Program-made: the position numbers and the translations under genes
From: Nitrospirota bacterium
Lineage (GTDB): Bacteria > Nitrospirota > JACRHJ01
DNA: 64,000 nt
NCBI GenBank assembly: GCA_016212105.1
Contig: JACRHJ010000052.1
Coordinates: forward strand, 21,134 to 85,133
Reading direction: 5' to 3'
In this document: one piece after another, positions 43,463-53,252 of the stretch
How positions within the stretch are numbered: the stretch's first letter is position 1
Layout of the letters: each line of letters opens with the position of its first letter
Notes under the pieces: generated by a model
Told to the model about the DNA's origin: nothing
Seen by the model: the letters and a program-made list of their open reading frames with translations, nothing else
The model's database searches: none

Positions 43463-44512
43463 ATGGTACGGATAGCACTGGACGCAATGGGGGGCGACCA
43501 TGCCCCGGAGGTGCCTGTTTCGGGCGCGGTAGAAGCCGCGCGTGAACTTGGCGTCGGCATCGTCCTCGTGGGCAATACCGGCGTGGTTGAGCGCGAGCTT
43601 GCGAAGCACGACGCAAGCGGCCTCGACATCACCATCCGGCACGCCTCCCAGGTCGTCGAGATGGAGGAAAGCGCCTCCGTTGTACTCCGCAAGAAGAAGG
43701 ACTCCTCCATACGGGTGGCGACCACGATGGTCAAGTCCGGCGAGGCCGTGGCCGTTGTCAGCGCGGGTCATTCCGGCGCGACGATGGCGACCGCGTTCTT
43801 CGTGCTCGGCACTGTTAAGGGTGTCGAGCGGCCCGCGATAGGCGCGTTCATGCCTACCGTGAACGGCGTCTCGCTCATCGTGGACGCCGGCGCTAACGTG
43901 GACTGCAAGCCGATGCACCTGATGCAGTTCGCCATCATGGGCGACGTCTTCGCAAGGCAGGTGTGGGGCCTCGGGAAACCGAACATAGGCCTTCTTTCCA
44001 TCGGCGAGGAAGACACGAAGGGCAACGAGCTGACCCGCGAGGCGTTCAAGCTCCTCAAGGAGAGCCGCCTGAACTTCATCGGCAACATCGAGGGCAGGGA
44101 CGTGTTCAACGGCAGGGCCGACATCATCGTCTGCGACGGCTTTATCGGCAACGTCGCGATCAAGATAAGCGAGGGACTCGTCGAGGCCATGAACTCGCTC
44201 CTCAAAAAAGAGATAGAGGAGGCCATCGGCGGCCAGCTCGGTTATCTCCTGCTCCGCCCCGCCTTCAAGAAGTTCAAGAAGAAGCTCGACTACGCCGAGT
44301 TCGGCGGAGCGCCGCTCCTTGGTATAAACGGCATAAGCATGATCTGTCACGGCCATTCCACGCCCAAGGCGATAAAGAACGGCATAAAGCTCGCCCGCGA
44401 CTTCCACTCCAAGCATGTCAACAGGCATATCCAGGCAGACATCGAACGCATGCTTGCTGACTCGTCACCCGCGATGGACCTCGTGAACAGCGGTGAGGGC
44501 GTCCTCCAATGA
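43463..44512 (+). CDS. plsX: phosphate acyltransferase PlsX
   Basis: PlsX converts acyl-ACP to acyl-phosphate, the donor for PlsY in phospholipid synthesis. The 349-residue product begins MVRIALDAMGGDHAP, the family signature, and contains the blocks SAGHSGATMA and NIEGRDVFNG. Length is normal. It begins nine bases after rpmF and ends ten bases before fabH. Confidence 0.96.
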   Translation: MVRIALDAMGGDHAPEVPVSGAVEAARELGVGIVLVGNTGVVERELAKHDASGLDITIRHASQVVEMEESASVVLRKKKDSSIRVATTMVKSGEAVAVVSAGHSGATMATAFFVLGTVKGVERPAIGAFMPTVNGVSLIVDAGANVDCKPMHLMQFAIMGDVFARQVWGLGKPNIGLLSIGEEDTKGNELTREAFKLLKESRLNFIGNIEGRDVFNGRADIIVCDGFIGNVAIKISEGLVEAMNSLLKKEIEEAIGGQLGYLLLRPAFKKFKKKLDYAEFGGAPLLGINGISMICHGHSTPKAIKNGIKLARDFHSKHVNRHIQADIERMLADSSPAMDLVNSGEGVLQ

Positions 44513-44522
44513 CGAGGGCCCA

Positions 44523-45503
44523 ATGACGAGAACAATGGTACTCGGAGTCGGCTCGTTCGTACCGGAGAATGTGCTCACCAACCAGCAGCTCGAAAAGATG
44601 GTGGACACGTCCGACGAGTGGATACGCGAGCGGACGGGCATAGTCGAAAGACGTATCGCGGGCGCGAATACCGCGACCTCGGACCTCGCTTACGAGGCCG
44701 GGAAGCGGGCGCTCGAAGCGGCCGGCGTTGGCGCGGACGAACTCGACCTTATAATAGTAGCTACGGCAACGCCGGACATGTTCTTCCCCGCGACCGCCTG
44801 TCTCGTGCAGGATAGGCTTGGCGCGAGACGCGCGGCCGCGTTCGACATGTCGGCGGCATGCTCGGGTTTCATATTCGGGCTCGCCACGGCAGACGCCTAC
44901 ATCAAGGCCGGGCTTTATAAAAAGATTATGGTAATCGGGGCCGAGACGGTCTCGAAGATAACGGACTGGACGGACAGGAACACCTGCGTCCTGTTCGGGG
45001 ACGGGGCCGGCGCGGTGGTGCTCGGTCCCGGCGAGGACGGCAGGGGGATACTCTCGACACACCTGCACACGGACGGCTCCATGTCCGACCTCTTGTATGT
45101 GCCCGGCGGGGGTTCTAGGAACCCGGCCACGCACGAGAGCATAGACCAGAGGCTCCATTATATAAAGATGCGCGGCAACGAGACGTTCAAGGTCGCGGTC
45201 AGGGCTCTCGAAGAGGTCGTGGTAGAGGCCATCGAGGCGAACGGACTGAAGCCCGCGGACATAGACGTCCTTGTCCCGCACCAGGCCAATTTAAGGATAA
45301 TTCAGGCCACCGCGAAGCGGCTCGACATGCCGATGTCGAAGGTCGTTGTGACCCTGCACAAATACGGGAACACATCCGCCGCGTCCGTGCCGATGGCTCT
45401 GGACGAGGCGGTGAAGGACGGCAGGATTACCCCCGGCAAGCTCGTGCTTCTTGAGGCGTTCGGCGGCGGCCTGACCTGGGCGTCGGCGCTTATCAGGTGG
45501 TAA
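44523..45503 (+). CDS. fabH: 3-oxoacyl-ACP synthase III (FabH)
   Basis: FabH starts fatty-acid synthesis by condensing acyl-CoA with malonyl-ACP. The 326-residue product has the catalytic triad: Cys113 in AACSGFIFGL, His in VPHQANLRI and Asn in KYGNTSAAS. I chose ATG 44523 (MTRTMVLGVGS), with GAGGG four bases upstream; an earlier ATG at 44509 is out of frame. The words ATGACGAG occur twice in 15 bases at the plsX-fabH join. Confidence 0.95.
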   Translation: MTRTMVLGVGSFVPENVLTNQQLEKMVDTSDEWIRERTGIVERRIAGANTATSDLAYEAGKRALEAAGVGADELDLIIVATATPDMFFPATACLVQDRLGARRAAAFDMSAACSGFIFGLATADAYIKAGLYKKIMVIGAETVSKITDWTDRNTCVLFGDGAGAVVLGPGEDGRGILSTHLHTDGSMSDLLYVPGGGSRNPATHESIDQRLHYIKMRGNETFKVAVRALEEVVVEAIEANGLKPADIDVLVPHQANLRIIQATAKRLDMPMSKVVVTLHKYGNTSAASVPMALDEAVKDGRITPGKLVLLEAFGGGLTWASALIRW

Positions 45504-45697
45504 GGTGTCTTTTGCCTGTCATTCTGAACGAAGTGAAGAATCTACCTTTGATTATTAGAAATGCAAAAGTCAAAGGTGGTTCCTTCGGCTTCGCTCAGGA
45601 CGACAGCCAAAAACGATACAAGGCGCACATCCGCCATATTCTATAGTTATTTGTATTCTCAGCTACTATAGTGGTTAATCTTACGAGGTGATAATAA
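45504..45697. repeat. family-C repeats before the acyl-CoA dehydrogenase gene
   Basis: A family-C unit (CATTCTGAACGAAGTGAAG, about 45519-45545) is followed by an imperfect inverted copy (45583-45603). A TATAGT box (45667-45672) lies before the start, but without a good -35 box. Confidence 0.65.
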
Positions 45698-46858
45698 ATG
45701 GACTACTTCTTGACTGATGAGCAGCAGGAGATAAGGGCCCTCGCCAGGCAGATAGCCGAGGAGAAGGTCAAACCCGTCCGGGCGGAGCTTGACGAGAAGG
45801 AAGAGTTTCCCTGGGAGATAATGAAGACTCTCGCCCAGGCCGACCTCTTCGGCCTGTATATACCCGAGGAGTACGGCGGGTTCGGCGGCGGCTCGTTCGA
45901 CAACTGCCTCGCCATCGAGGAACTCTCGAAGGCCTGCATAGGCGTGTCGGTCAGCTTTGCGGCGAGCGGCCTCGGTGCGTATCCCATACTGCTCTACGGA
46001 AACGACGAGCAGAAGAAGAAGTACCTGCCGAGGATAGCGTCAGGGCAGAGCCTCGCGGCCTTCGGCCTGACCGAGGCGAACGCGGGCTCCGACGCGGGCG
46101 GCACCGCAACCACCGCTGTGCTGGACGGCAACGAATATATCCTCAACGGCACGAAGCAGTGGATAACCAACGGCGGCGAGGCCGAGATATACTCCGTGAT
46201 AGCCATGACCAACCCGTCGAGGGGCGGGCGCGGCGCGTCCGCGTTCGTCGTCGAGAAGGGAACACCCGGCTTCTCCTTCGGCAAGAAGGAGAAGAAGATG
46301 GGCATACGCTCCTCGGCCACCACCGAGCTGGTCTTCGAGAACTGCCGCATCCCCAAGGAGAACCTGCTGGGCAGGGAGGGCGTGGGCTTCATGGTCGCCA
46401 TGAGGACGCTCGACAAGTCCCGTCCCGGCATCGGTGCGCAGGCCGTCGGCCTCGCGGCCGGCGCTCTCGAAGAATCTGTCAACTACGCCCGCGAGAGGCG
46501 GCAGTTCGGCTCGCCCATAATATCCTTCCAGGCCGTCCAGCACATGCTGGCCGACATGGCTACGCAGACCGAGGCCGCGCGGGCACTAGTCTACGCCGTG
46601 GCAAGGTACCTCGACTCCGACCCCAAGGAGATCTCCAAGGCATCGGCCATGTCCAAGCTGTTCTCATCCGACGTCGCCATGAAGGTCACGGTGGACGCGG
46701 TCCAGATACTCGGCGGCTACGGCTACATGCGCGAGTACCCGGTCGAGAAGATGATGCGCGACGCGAAGATACTCCAGATATACGAGGGCACGAACCAGAT
46801 ACAGAGGAACGTCATCGGTGCCGCGCTTATTAAAGAGGCGGCCGGGAAGAAGGCGTAA
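45698..46858 (+). CDS. acyl-CoA dehydrogenase
   Basis: The enzyme dehydrogenates acyl-CoA at C2-C3 with FAD and passes electrons to Etf. The 386-residue product has the full family plan: FGLTEANAGSDAGG, KQWITNGG, the RRQFGSPI block and the catalytic glutamate in QIYEGTNQIQ. It resembles short- or medium-chain (butyryl-CoA type) enzymes. ACGAGGTG precedes ATG 45698. The etfB gene starts two bases after its stop, so the dehydrogenase and its acceptor are co-expressed. Confidence 0.93.
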   Translation: MDYFLTDEQQEIRALARQIAEEKVKPVRAELDEKEEFPWEIMKTLAQADLFGLYIPEEYGGFGGGSFDNCLAIEELSKACIGVSVSFAASGLGAYPILLYGNDEQKKKYLPRIASGQSLAAFGLTEANAGSDAGGTATTAVLDGNEYILNGTKQWITNGGEAEIYSVIAMTNPSRGGRGASAFVVEKGTPGFSFGKKEKKMGIRSSATTELVFENCRIPKENLLGREGVGFMVAMRTLDKSRPGIGAQAVGLAAGALEESVNYARERRQFGSPIISFQAVQHMLADMATQTEAARALVYAVARYLDSDPKEISKASAMSKLFSSDVAMKVTVDAVQILGGYGYMREYPVEKMMRDAKILQIYEGTNQIQRNVIGAALIKEAAGKKA

Positions 46859-46859
46859 T

Positions 46860-47645
46860 ATGAACATAGCCGTTTGCGTAAAACAGGTACCGGACGCCTC
46901 CGACGTAAAGATAGACAAGGCCACCGGCACGATGGTCAGGGACGGCGTGCCGTCCATACTGAACCCGTTCGACGCCTACGCCGTCGAGGAGGCGATCGCC
47001 CTCAAGGAGAAGCACGGCGGAAACGTCACCGCGCTCACGATGGGCCCGCCCCAGGCGGCCGAGGTGCTCCGGCACGTCGTGGCGATGGGCGTGGACGACG
47101 TCATGCTGCTGTCCGACCGCGCATTCGCGGGCGCGGACACCTGGGCGACGTCTTATACCCTCGGCCTCGGCCTGAAGCGCTTGGACAACCTCGACCTCGT
47201 AATCTGCGGCAAGCAGGCGATAGACGGCGACACGGCGCAGGTCGGGCCGGGCGTCGCGGTCAACTTGGGCCTGCCGTTTGTTGCATATGTCCGCAAGGTC
47301 ATCGAGGTAGGCGGCGGAAAGATGAAGGTCGAACGTCTCATAGAGGACGGGTACGAGGTGGTCGAGGTCGAACTGCCCGCGGTCATCACCGTCGTCAAGG
47401 AGATAAACTCCCCGCGCATGCCGTCCCTCAAGGGCAAGATGAAGGCCAAGAAGCTCGAAGTCGCGCCGCTGTCCGCCGCGGACCTCGGGGCAATACTCGA
47501 GAACATAGGCCTGCCCGGCTCTCCGACCAAGGTTGTGAAAGTCTTCTCGCCGCCGCCCAAGGGCAAGCGCGAGACGCTTGTGGGCACGCCGGACGAGCAG
47601 GTATCCGCGCTCGTCGACAGGCTTGCCGGGATAAAGGTGATATAG
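46860..47645 (+). CDS. etfB: electron transfer flavoprotein beta subunit
   Basis: EtfB pairs with EtfA to carry electrons from acyl-CoA dehydrogenases. The 261-residue product begins MNIAVCVKQVPD, the usual start, and has the family block INSPRMPSLKGKMKAKK near residue 180. The long N-terminal frame upstream is a shadow of the dehydrogenase gene. A nested repeat separates it from etfA. Confidence 0.94.
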   Translation: MNIAVCVKQVPDASDVKIDKATGTMVRDGVPSILNPFDAYAVEEAIALKEKHGGNVTALTMGPPQAAEVLRHVVAMGVDDVMLLSDRAFAGADTWATSYTLGLGLKRLDNLDLVICGKQAIDGDTAQVGPGVAVNLGLPFVAYVRKVIEVGGGKMKVERLIEDGYEVVEVELPAVITVVKEINSPRMPSLKGKMKAKKLEVAPLSAADLGAILENIGLPGSPTKVVKVFSPPPKGKRETLVGTPDEQVSALVDRLAGIKVI

Positions 47646-47850
47646 GGGGATTCCGTCATTCCCGCCCCGGTTCAAGCATGCCGGGATAAACTCAGGCGGG
47701 AATCCAGGAAGTTGACTTTATGTAGGGGCCGTACCAAGCGAAGCGCGTGTCGGCCCTTTCGTGAACTTCCTGGACCCCGTGTCAAGCACGGGGCGACAAT
47801 TATATTTTTCACGAACACGAAACACGAACACGAGACACGGTCCATATATC
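47646..47850. repeat. family-A element with a family-B unit nested in it, then family D
   Basis: The family-A element starts with its first hairpin at 47655-47703. Its central arms CCAGGAAGTT (47704-47713) and AACTTCCTGG (47764-47773) are pushed apart by a complete family-B unit (47721-47757). The CCCCGTG/CACGGGG hairpin follows (47774-47793). A family-D arm (47808-47840) then leads directly to etfA. Confidence 0.88.
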
Positions 47851-49044
47851 ATGGGAATAATCGTAAAAGTAGACCTCTGCACCGGCTGCGAGTCCTGCGT
47901 CAACGAATGCCCGTTCGGGGCTATAGAGATTAAGGACGACGTCGCGGTAATCGGGGACAAGTGCAACCTCTGCGGCGCGTGCGTGGAAGCATGCCCGGTG
48001 TACGCGATAGAGATGACCGAGGAACAGGCGGGCGCGCCTGCGGCAGACCTCTCGGCTTACCAGGGCCTCTGGATCTTTGCGGAGCAGAGGGTCGGCAAGG
48101 TAGCGCCGGTCGCGTATGAGCTTCTTGGCGAGGGCAGGCGTCTTGCCGACGCGCTCGGCACCGAGCTTTCCGCTGTCCTGATGGGCGCGGGCCTCGACGC
48201 AGAGGCGAAGGCGCTAATCGAGGGCGGCGCGGACAGGGTCTACCTCGTGGACGACGCATCGCTGAATGAGTTCCATGAGGACACGTACGCGAGCGTCCTG
48301 TCCGACCTTATAGAAGAATACAAGCCTGAGATCGTCCTTGCCGGGGCGACGTCCATAGGCCGCGCGTACATACCTATGGTAGCGACGAAGGTGCGCACAG
48401 GCCTGACCGCCGACTGCACGATGCTCGGCGTGGACCTTGAGAAGCGGATGCTCCTCCAGACGAGGCCCGCGTTCGGCGGTAACATCATGGCGACCATCGT
48501 ATGCCCCGGCCACAGGCCGCAGATGGCGACGATAAGGCCGGGCGTCCTGAAGCGCGCCGCCGCCGACCCTGCCCGCAAGGGTGAGGTGGTGAAGTCCGTA
48601 CCCAGGGCCAGGCTGGTATCCAAATCGAAACTGTTAGAGGTCATCGAGGAGGCGGGCCACTCGATAAACATATCCGAGGCCGAGGTCATTGTGGCCGGCG
48701 GACGCGGCATGGGCGGGGAAAAAGGGTTTGCCCTGCTGAAAGACCTCGCCGACGCGCTCGGCGGCGTCGTAGGCGCGACCCGCGCGGCTGTAGACTCCGG
48801 CTGGATGCCGTACCCGCACCAGATAGGCCAGACCGGCCGTACGGTCTCACCCAAGCTCTACATCGCATGCGGTATATCCGGCGCGATACAGCACCTCGCG
48901 GGCATGCAGTCGTCGGACGTCATCGTGGCCATCAACAAGGACCCGAACGCGACGATATTCAACGTCGCGGACTACGGCATCGTTGGCGACGTATTCGAGG
49001 TCGTGCCCGCGCTGATAAAGAAGCTCAGGGAGTCGAGAGGCTGA
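47851..49044 (+). CDS. etfA: electron transfer flavoprotein alpha subunit with N-terminal 2x[4Fe-4S] ferredoxin domain
   Basis: EtfA binds the electron-carrying FAD. The 397-residue product starts with a ferredoxin domain (residues 1-55) with two complete motifs, C10/C13/C16/C20 and C38/C41/C44/C48, followed by a normal Etf alpha body that includes SGISGAIQHLAGM and INKDPNATIFNVADYGIVGD. Such fusions are known in Etfs of anaerobes, for example the CarE subunit of the caffeyl-CoA reductase complex. They suggest direct exchange with ferredoxin, possibly electron bifurcation. No ribosome binding site is seen before ATG 47851; repeat D forms the leader. Confidence 0.93.
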   Translation: MGIIVKVDLCTGCESCVNECPFGAIEIKDDVAVIGDKCNLCGACVEACPVYAIEMTEEQAGAPAADLSAYQGLWIFAEQRVGKVAPVAYELLGEGRRLADALGTELSAVLMGAGLDAEAKALIEGGADRVYLVDDASLNEFHEDTYASVLSDLIEEYKPEIVLAGATSIGRAYIPMVATKVRTGLTADCTMLGVDLEKRMLLQTRPAFGGNIMATIVCPGHRPQMATIRPGVLKRAAADPARKGEVVKSVPRARLVSKSKLLEVIEEAGHSINISEAEVIVAGGRGMGGEKGFALLKDLADALGGVVGATRAAVDSGWMPYPHQIGQTGRTVSPKLYIACGISGAIQHLAGMQSSDVIVAINKDPNATIFNVADYGIVGDVFEVVPALIKKLRESRG

Positions 49045-49142
49045 CACTTTTCTTGTCGTCCCGTGCTTGACACGGGGTCCAGGAATTTAACTTCCTGGAT
49101 TCCCGCCTTCGCGGGAATGACGATATTAATCAGGAATCTGAC
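49045..49142. repeat. inverted family-A element before fabD
   Basis: The element is reversed relative to most copies: CCCGTGCTTGACACGGGG (49061-49078), then CCAGGAA/TTCCTGG arms and ATTCCCGCCTTCGCGGGAAT (49100-49119). Confidence 0.85.
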
Positions 49143-50105
49143 ATGAGCCACATAGCATTCATATTCCCCGGCCAGGGCTCGCAGTCCCTCGGCATGGGCA
49201 AGGATTTATACGAGAAATTTTCGGAGGCGAAGGCGGTCTTCGACGAGGCATCCGAGGCCACCGGAGTAGACCTTGCGAAGCTATGCTTCGATGGCCCGGA
49301 AGAGGAACTGAACAAGACCGAGAACACCCAGCCGGCGATACTCACTGTAAGCCTCGCGGCGCTTGCCGTCCTCGACGCGATGCACGTTACGCCCGGCGCG
49401 GTCGCAGGCCATAGCCTGGGCGAGCTTACGGCGGTCTCCGCAGCGGGCGGCCTGACGGTAGGGCAGGCGGCATCGCTCGCCAAGAGGCGCGGCAGGTACA
49501 TGCAGGAGGCGGTCCCGGCTGGGGCAGGCCTCATGGCCGCTGTCCTCGGGCTGGAGCCGGAGAAAATACAGGAGGCCTGCGCGCAGGCCGCGTCCATCGG
49601 CGTGGTCGGCCCGGCGAACTACAACTCGCCCGGCCAGGTGGTCATAGCCGGAGACAAGGCCGCGGTCGAAAAGGCGGCGGAGATATGCACTGCGATGGGG
49701 GCAAAGAAGGTCGTCCCGCTCGCGGTAAGCGTGCCGTCCCACTGCCCGCTGATGCAGCCCGCCGCGGACAGGCTGAGGGCGGACTTGGACGCGCTTGAAA
49801 TACGCGACCTCGACGTCCCTCTTGCGTCCAACGCGACGGGTAAGTTCGTCATGAAGGCCGCCGACGTCAGGGAGTCGCTCGTAAAGCAGCTCACGATGCC
49901 GCTCCTGTGGGAGGACTGCGTGAAGGCGCTGGTAGGCGATGGCATGAACGTCGTCTGCGAGGTCGGGCCGGGCAAGGTGCTCTCCGGCCTGGTCAAGCGG
50001 ATTACCAAGGACGCCGAGATCCGTAACGTCGAGACGGAGACCACGCTCAACAACATGCTCGACTACCTGAGCATGGGCTGCAAGATAGACCGCAAGCGGA
50101 TTTAA
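49143..50105 (+). CDS. fabD: malonyl-CoA-ACP transacylase
   Basis: FabD loads malonyl groups onto ACP. The 320-residue product has the FPGQGSQ start, the nucleophile motif GHSLGE near residue 86 and a GPGKVLSGL ending. A short sigma70-type promoter starts just after its stop, so fabG is probably controlled separately. Confidence 0.95.
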   Translation: MSHIAFIFPGQGSQSLGMGKDLYEKFSEAKAVFDEASEATGVDLAKLCFDGPEEELNKTENTQPAILTVSLAALAVLDAMHVTPGAVAGHSLGELTAVSAAGGLTVGQAASLAKRRGRYMQEAVPAGAGLMAAVLGLEPEKIQEACAQAASIGVVGPANYNSPGQVVIAGDKAAVEKAAEICTAMGAKKVVPLAVSVPSHCPLMQPAADRLRADLDALEIRDLDVPLASNATGKFVMKAADVRESLVKQLTMPLLWEDCVKALVGDGMNVVCEVGPGKVLSGLVKRITKDAEIRNVETETTLNNMLDYLSMGCKIDRKRI

Positions 50106-50106
50106 C

Positions 50107-50134
50107 TTGACTTTTGGGCTTGAGTTTCTATAAT
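50107..50134 (+). promoter_or_regulatory. strong promoter of fabG-acpP-fabF-rnc
   Basis: TTGACT (50107-50112) and a perfect TATAAT (50129-50134) are 16 bases apart, directly behind the fabD stop. Confidence 0.75.
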
Positions 50135-50162
50135 CCATAGACGTTAAAAACGGGGGATATAG

Positions 50163-50906
50163 ATGACCGGACTTAAGGGAAAGACGGCGCTCGTTACCGG
50201 AGGCGCGCAGGGCATCGGCAGGGCTATCGCCATGATGCTCGCGGCCGAAGGCGCGGACGTGGCGGTATCCGACATCAACCTCGCGAAGGCCGAGGAGACG
50301 GCCGCCGAGGTCGCCGCGCTCGGCGTGAGGTCGGTAGCGATAGAGGGCAACGTCGCCGACTCCGCTTCCGCACAGGCGATGGTGGACAAGGCGGTCGAGG
50401 CGCTCGGGAAGCTCGACATACTGGTGAACAACGCGGGCATCACACGTGACAACCTCATCATGCGGATGAAGGAAGACGACTGGGACCTGGTGCTCGACAT
50501 AAACCTCAAGGGTTCCTTCAACTGCGCGAAGGCGGCGCTCAAGCATATGTCGAAGGCGCGCACCGGCAGGATAATCAACATCGCATCCATCGTGGGCGCG
50601 ATGGGTAACGCGGGTCAGGCCAACTACGTCGCGTCAAAGGCGGGGCTCATAGGCCTGACGAAGACGATAGCCCGCGAGTACTCGTCGAGGAACATCACGG
50701 CGAACGCGGTCGCCCCGGGCTTTATAGACACCGCGATGACCCAGGCGCTCCCGGACAAGGTACGCGAGGAGCTTATGAAGCAGATACCGATGGGCAGGCT
50801 GGGCAGCTCCGAGGACGTCGCGGGCGCGGTCGCCTTCCTCGCGTCCGACGCCGCATCGTACGTCACCGGCCAGGTGATACACGTAAACGGCGGGATGTAT
50901 ATGTAG
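50163..50906 (+). CDS. fabG: 3-oxoacyl-ACP reductase
   Basis: FabG reduces 3-oxoacyl-ACP with NADPH. The 247-residue product is a classical short-chain dehydrogenase: TGGAQGIG near residue 12, the NNAG motif near residue 87, the catalytic Ser, Tyr and Lys in IASIVGAMGNAGQANYVASK, and the ITANAVAPGFIDT block. It is the first gene behind its own promoter and ends 68 bases before acpP. Confidence 0.95.
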   Translation: MTGLKGKTALVTGGAQGIGRAIAMMLAAEGADVAVSDINLAKAEETAAEVAALGVRSVAIEGNVADSASAQAMVDKAVEALGKLDILVNNAGITRDNLIMRMKEDDWDLVLDINLKGSFNCAKAALKHMSKARTGRIINIASIVGAMGNAGQANYVASKAGLIGLTKTIAREYSSRNITANAVAPGFIDTAMTQALPDKVREELMKQIPMGRLGSSEDVAGAVAFLASDAASYVTGQVIHVNGGMYM

Positions 50907-50974
50907 TCAGATTGGCAGCATTGTCGAAACGTAAAACGCAGCAATAACCAACTCAAAATATCCGGAGGTGTGAA

Positions 50975-51205
50975 ATGGCAGTCGACGAGAAAGTTAAGAA
51001 GATAATTGCCGAGCAGCTTGGCGTGGAAGAGGACGAAGTGACCGGCGGCGCGTCCTTCATAGAGGACCTCGGCGCGGACTCCCTCGACACGGTCGAGCTG
51101 ATAATGGCGTTCGAGGAGGAGTTTGGCATCGAGATACCCGAGGAAGACGCCGAGAAGATCGCCACCGTCCAGAACGCGATAGACTACATATCCGGGCAGG
51201 TCTAA
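50975..51205 (+). CDS. acpP: acyl carrier protein
   Basis: ACP carries the growing acyl chain on a phosphopantetheine arm attached to Ser36 in [10 protein letters not shown]. The 76-residue product is highly acidic and of normal length. CGGAGG lies upstream of ATG 50975. A second, different ACP is found at 61378. Confidence 0.96.
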   Translation: MAVDEKVKKIIAEQLGVEEDEVTGGASFIEDLGADSLDTVELIMAFEEEFGIEIPEEDAEKIATVQNAIDYISGQV

Positions 51206-51238
51206 ACGCCGCCCGTCGGCTTAACGCATTAAAATGGT

Positions 51239-51264
51239 CAAGGCCCCTATATCATGGGGCCTTG
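51239..51264 (+). other. hairpin between acpP and fabF
   Basis: A perfect nine-base stem CAAGGCCCC/GGGGCCTTG closes an eight-base loop. It is followed by TCTATC and not by a T run, so it may act as an mRNA stabiliser or partial terminator that sets acpP transcript above fabF. Confidence 0.6.
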
Positions 51265-51292
51265 TCTATCAAATGACCGGAGGGTTCTGGAC

Positions 51293-52531
<1,239 letters not shown>

Positions 52532-52541
52532 TAGCCCAACA

Positions 52542-53240
52542 ATGGCAGACGAAAGACTCAAAGGGCTCGAAGACAGGCTCGGCTATCGGTTCAAGGAGGC
52601 CGCTTACCTGTCCCAGGCGCTGACGCACAAGTCCTACGCGAACGAGAACCGCTCGGTAGCCATTGGTCACAACGAGCGGCTCGAGTTCCTGGGCGACACC
52701 GTCCTCGACTTCATCGTCAGCGACATGCTCATGGCGCTCTGTCCGGAGAGCCAGGAGGGCGACCTCTCCAAGCTCCGGTCGGTAATCGTCAGCGAGCCGA
52801 GCCTCGCTTCCGTCGCCCGTTCGCTCGAATTCGGGGACTTCCTCTACCTCGGCAAGGGCGAGGAGCATACCGGTGGCCGGGACAAGAACTCGCTCCTGGC
52901 CAACGCGCTTGAGGCGGTAATAGCCGCGATGTACCTAGACGGCGGCCTCGACGCGTCCTACCGGTTTGTCCGAGAAAACTTCGAGCCTGACATCAAGTCC
53001 ATGCTTACCAACGGGCTGGTATACGACTTCAAGACCGACCTGCAGGAGAAGTGCCAGAGCCGGTTCGGGACGCTGCCCAGGTACAGGGTCGTGAACGAGT
53101 CCGGGCCCGACCACCAGAAGGTGTTCGAGGTCGAGATAGAGGCCGACGGCAAGACGCTCGGGCGCGGCTCCGGAAGCAGCAAGAAGGAGGCCGAGCAGAT
53201 GGCCGCGCGCGAGGCCCTCGAAATGCTCCGGGGCGAGTAG
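52542..53240 (+). CDS. rnc: ribonuclease III
   Basis: RNase III cuts double-stranded RNA, including rRNA precursors. The 232-residue product has the signature NERLEFLGDTVLDFIV near residue 44, the second acidic cluster ALEAVIAAMYLDGG, and a C-terminal double-stranded-RNA-binding domain (about residues 160-230). The fabF-rnc order is common in bacteria. Confidence 0.95.
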   Translation: MADERLKGLEDRLGYRFKEAAYLSQALTHKSYANENRSVAIGHNERLEFLGDTVLDFIVSDMLMALCPESQEGDLSKLRSVIVSEPSLASVARSLEFGDFLYLGKGEEHTGGRDKNSLLANALEAVIAAMYLDGGLDASYRFVRENFEPDIKSMLTNGLVYDFKTDLQEKCQSRFGTLPRYRVVNESGPDHQKVFEVEIEADGKTLGRGSGSSKKEAEQMAAREALEMLRGE

Positions 53241-53252
53241 GGGGCTCCCCCT

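Noticed and set aside
51239..51264. Rho-independent terminator after acpP
   Set aside because: The stem is strong but there is no T run behind it, and fabF continues in the same direction, so I kept it as a hairpin of unknown role.
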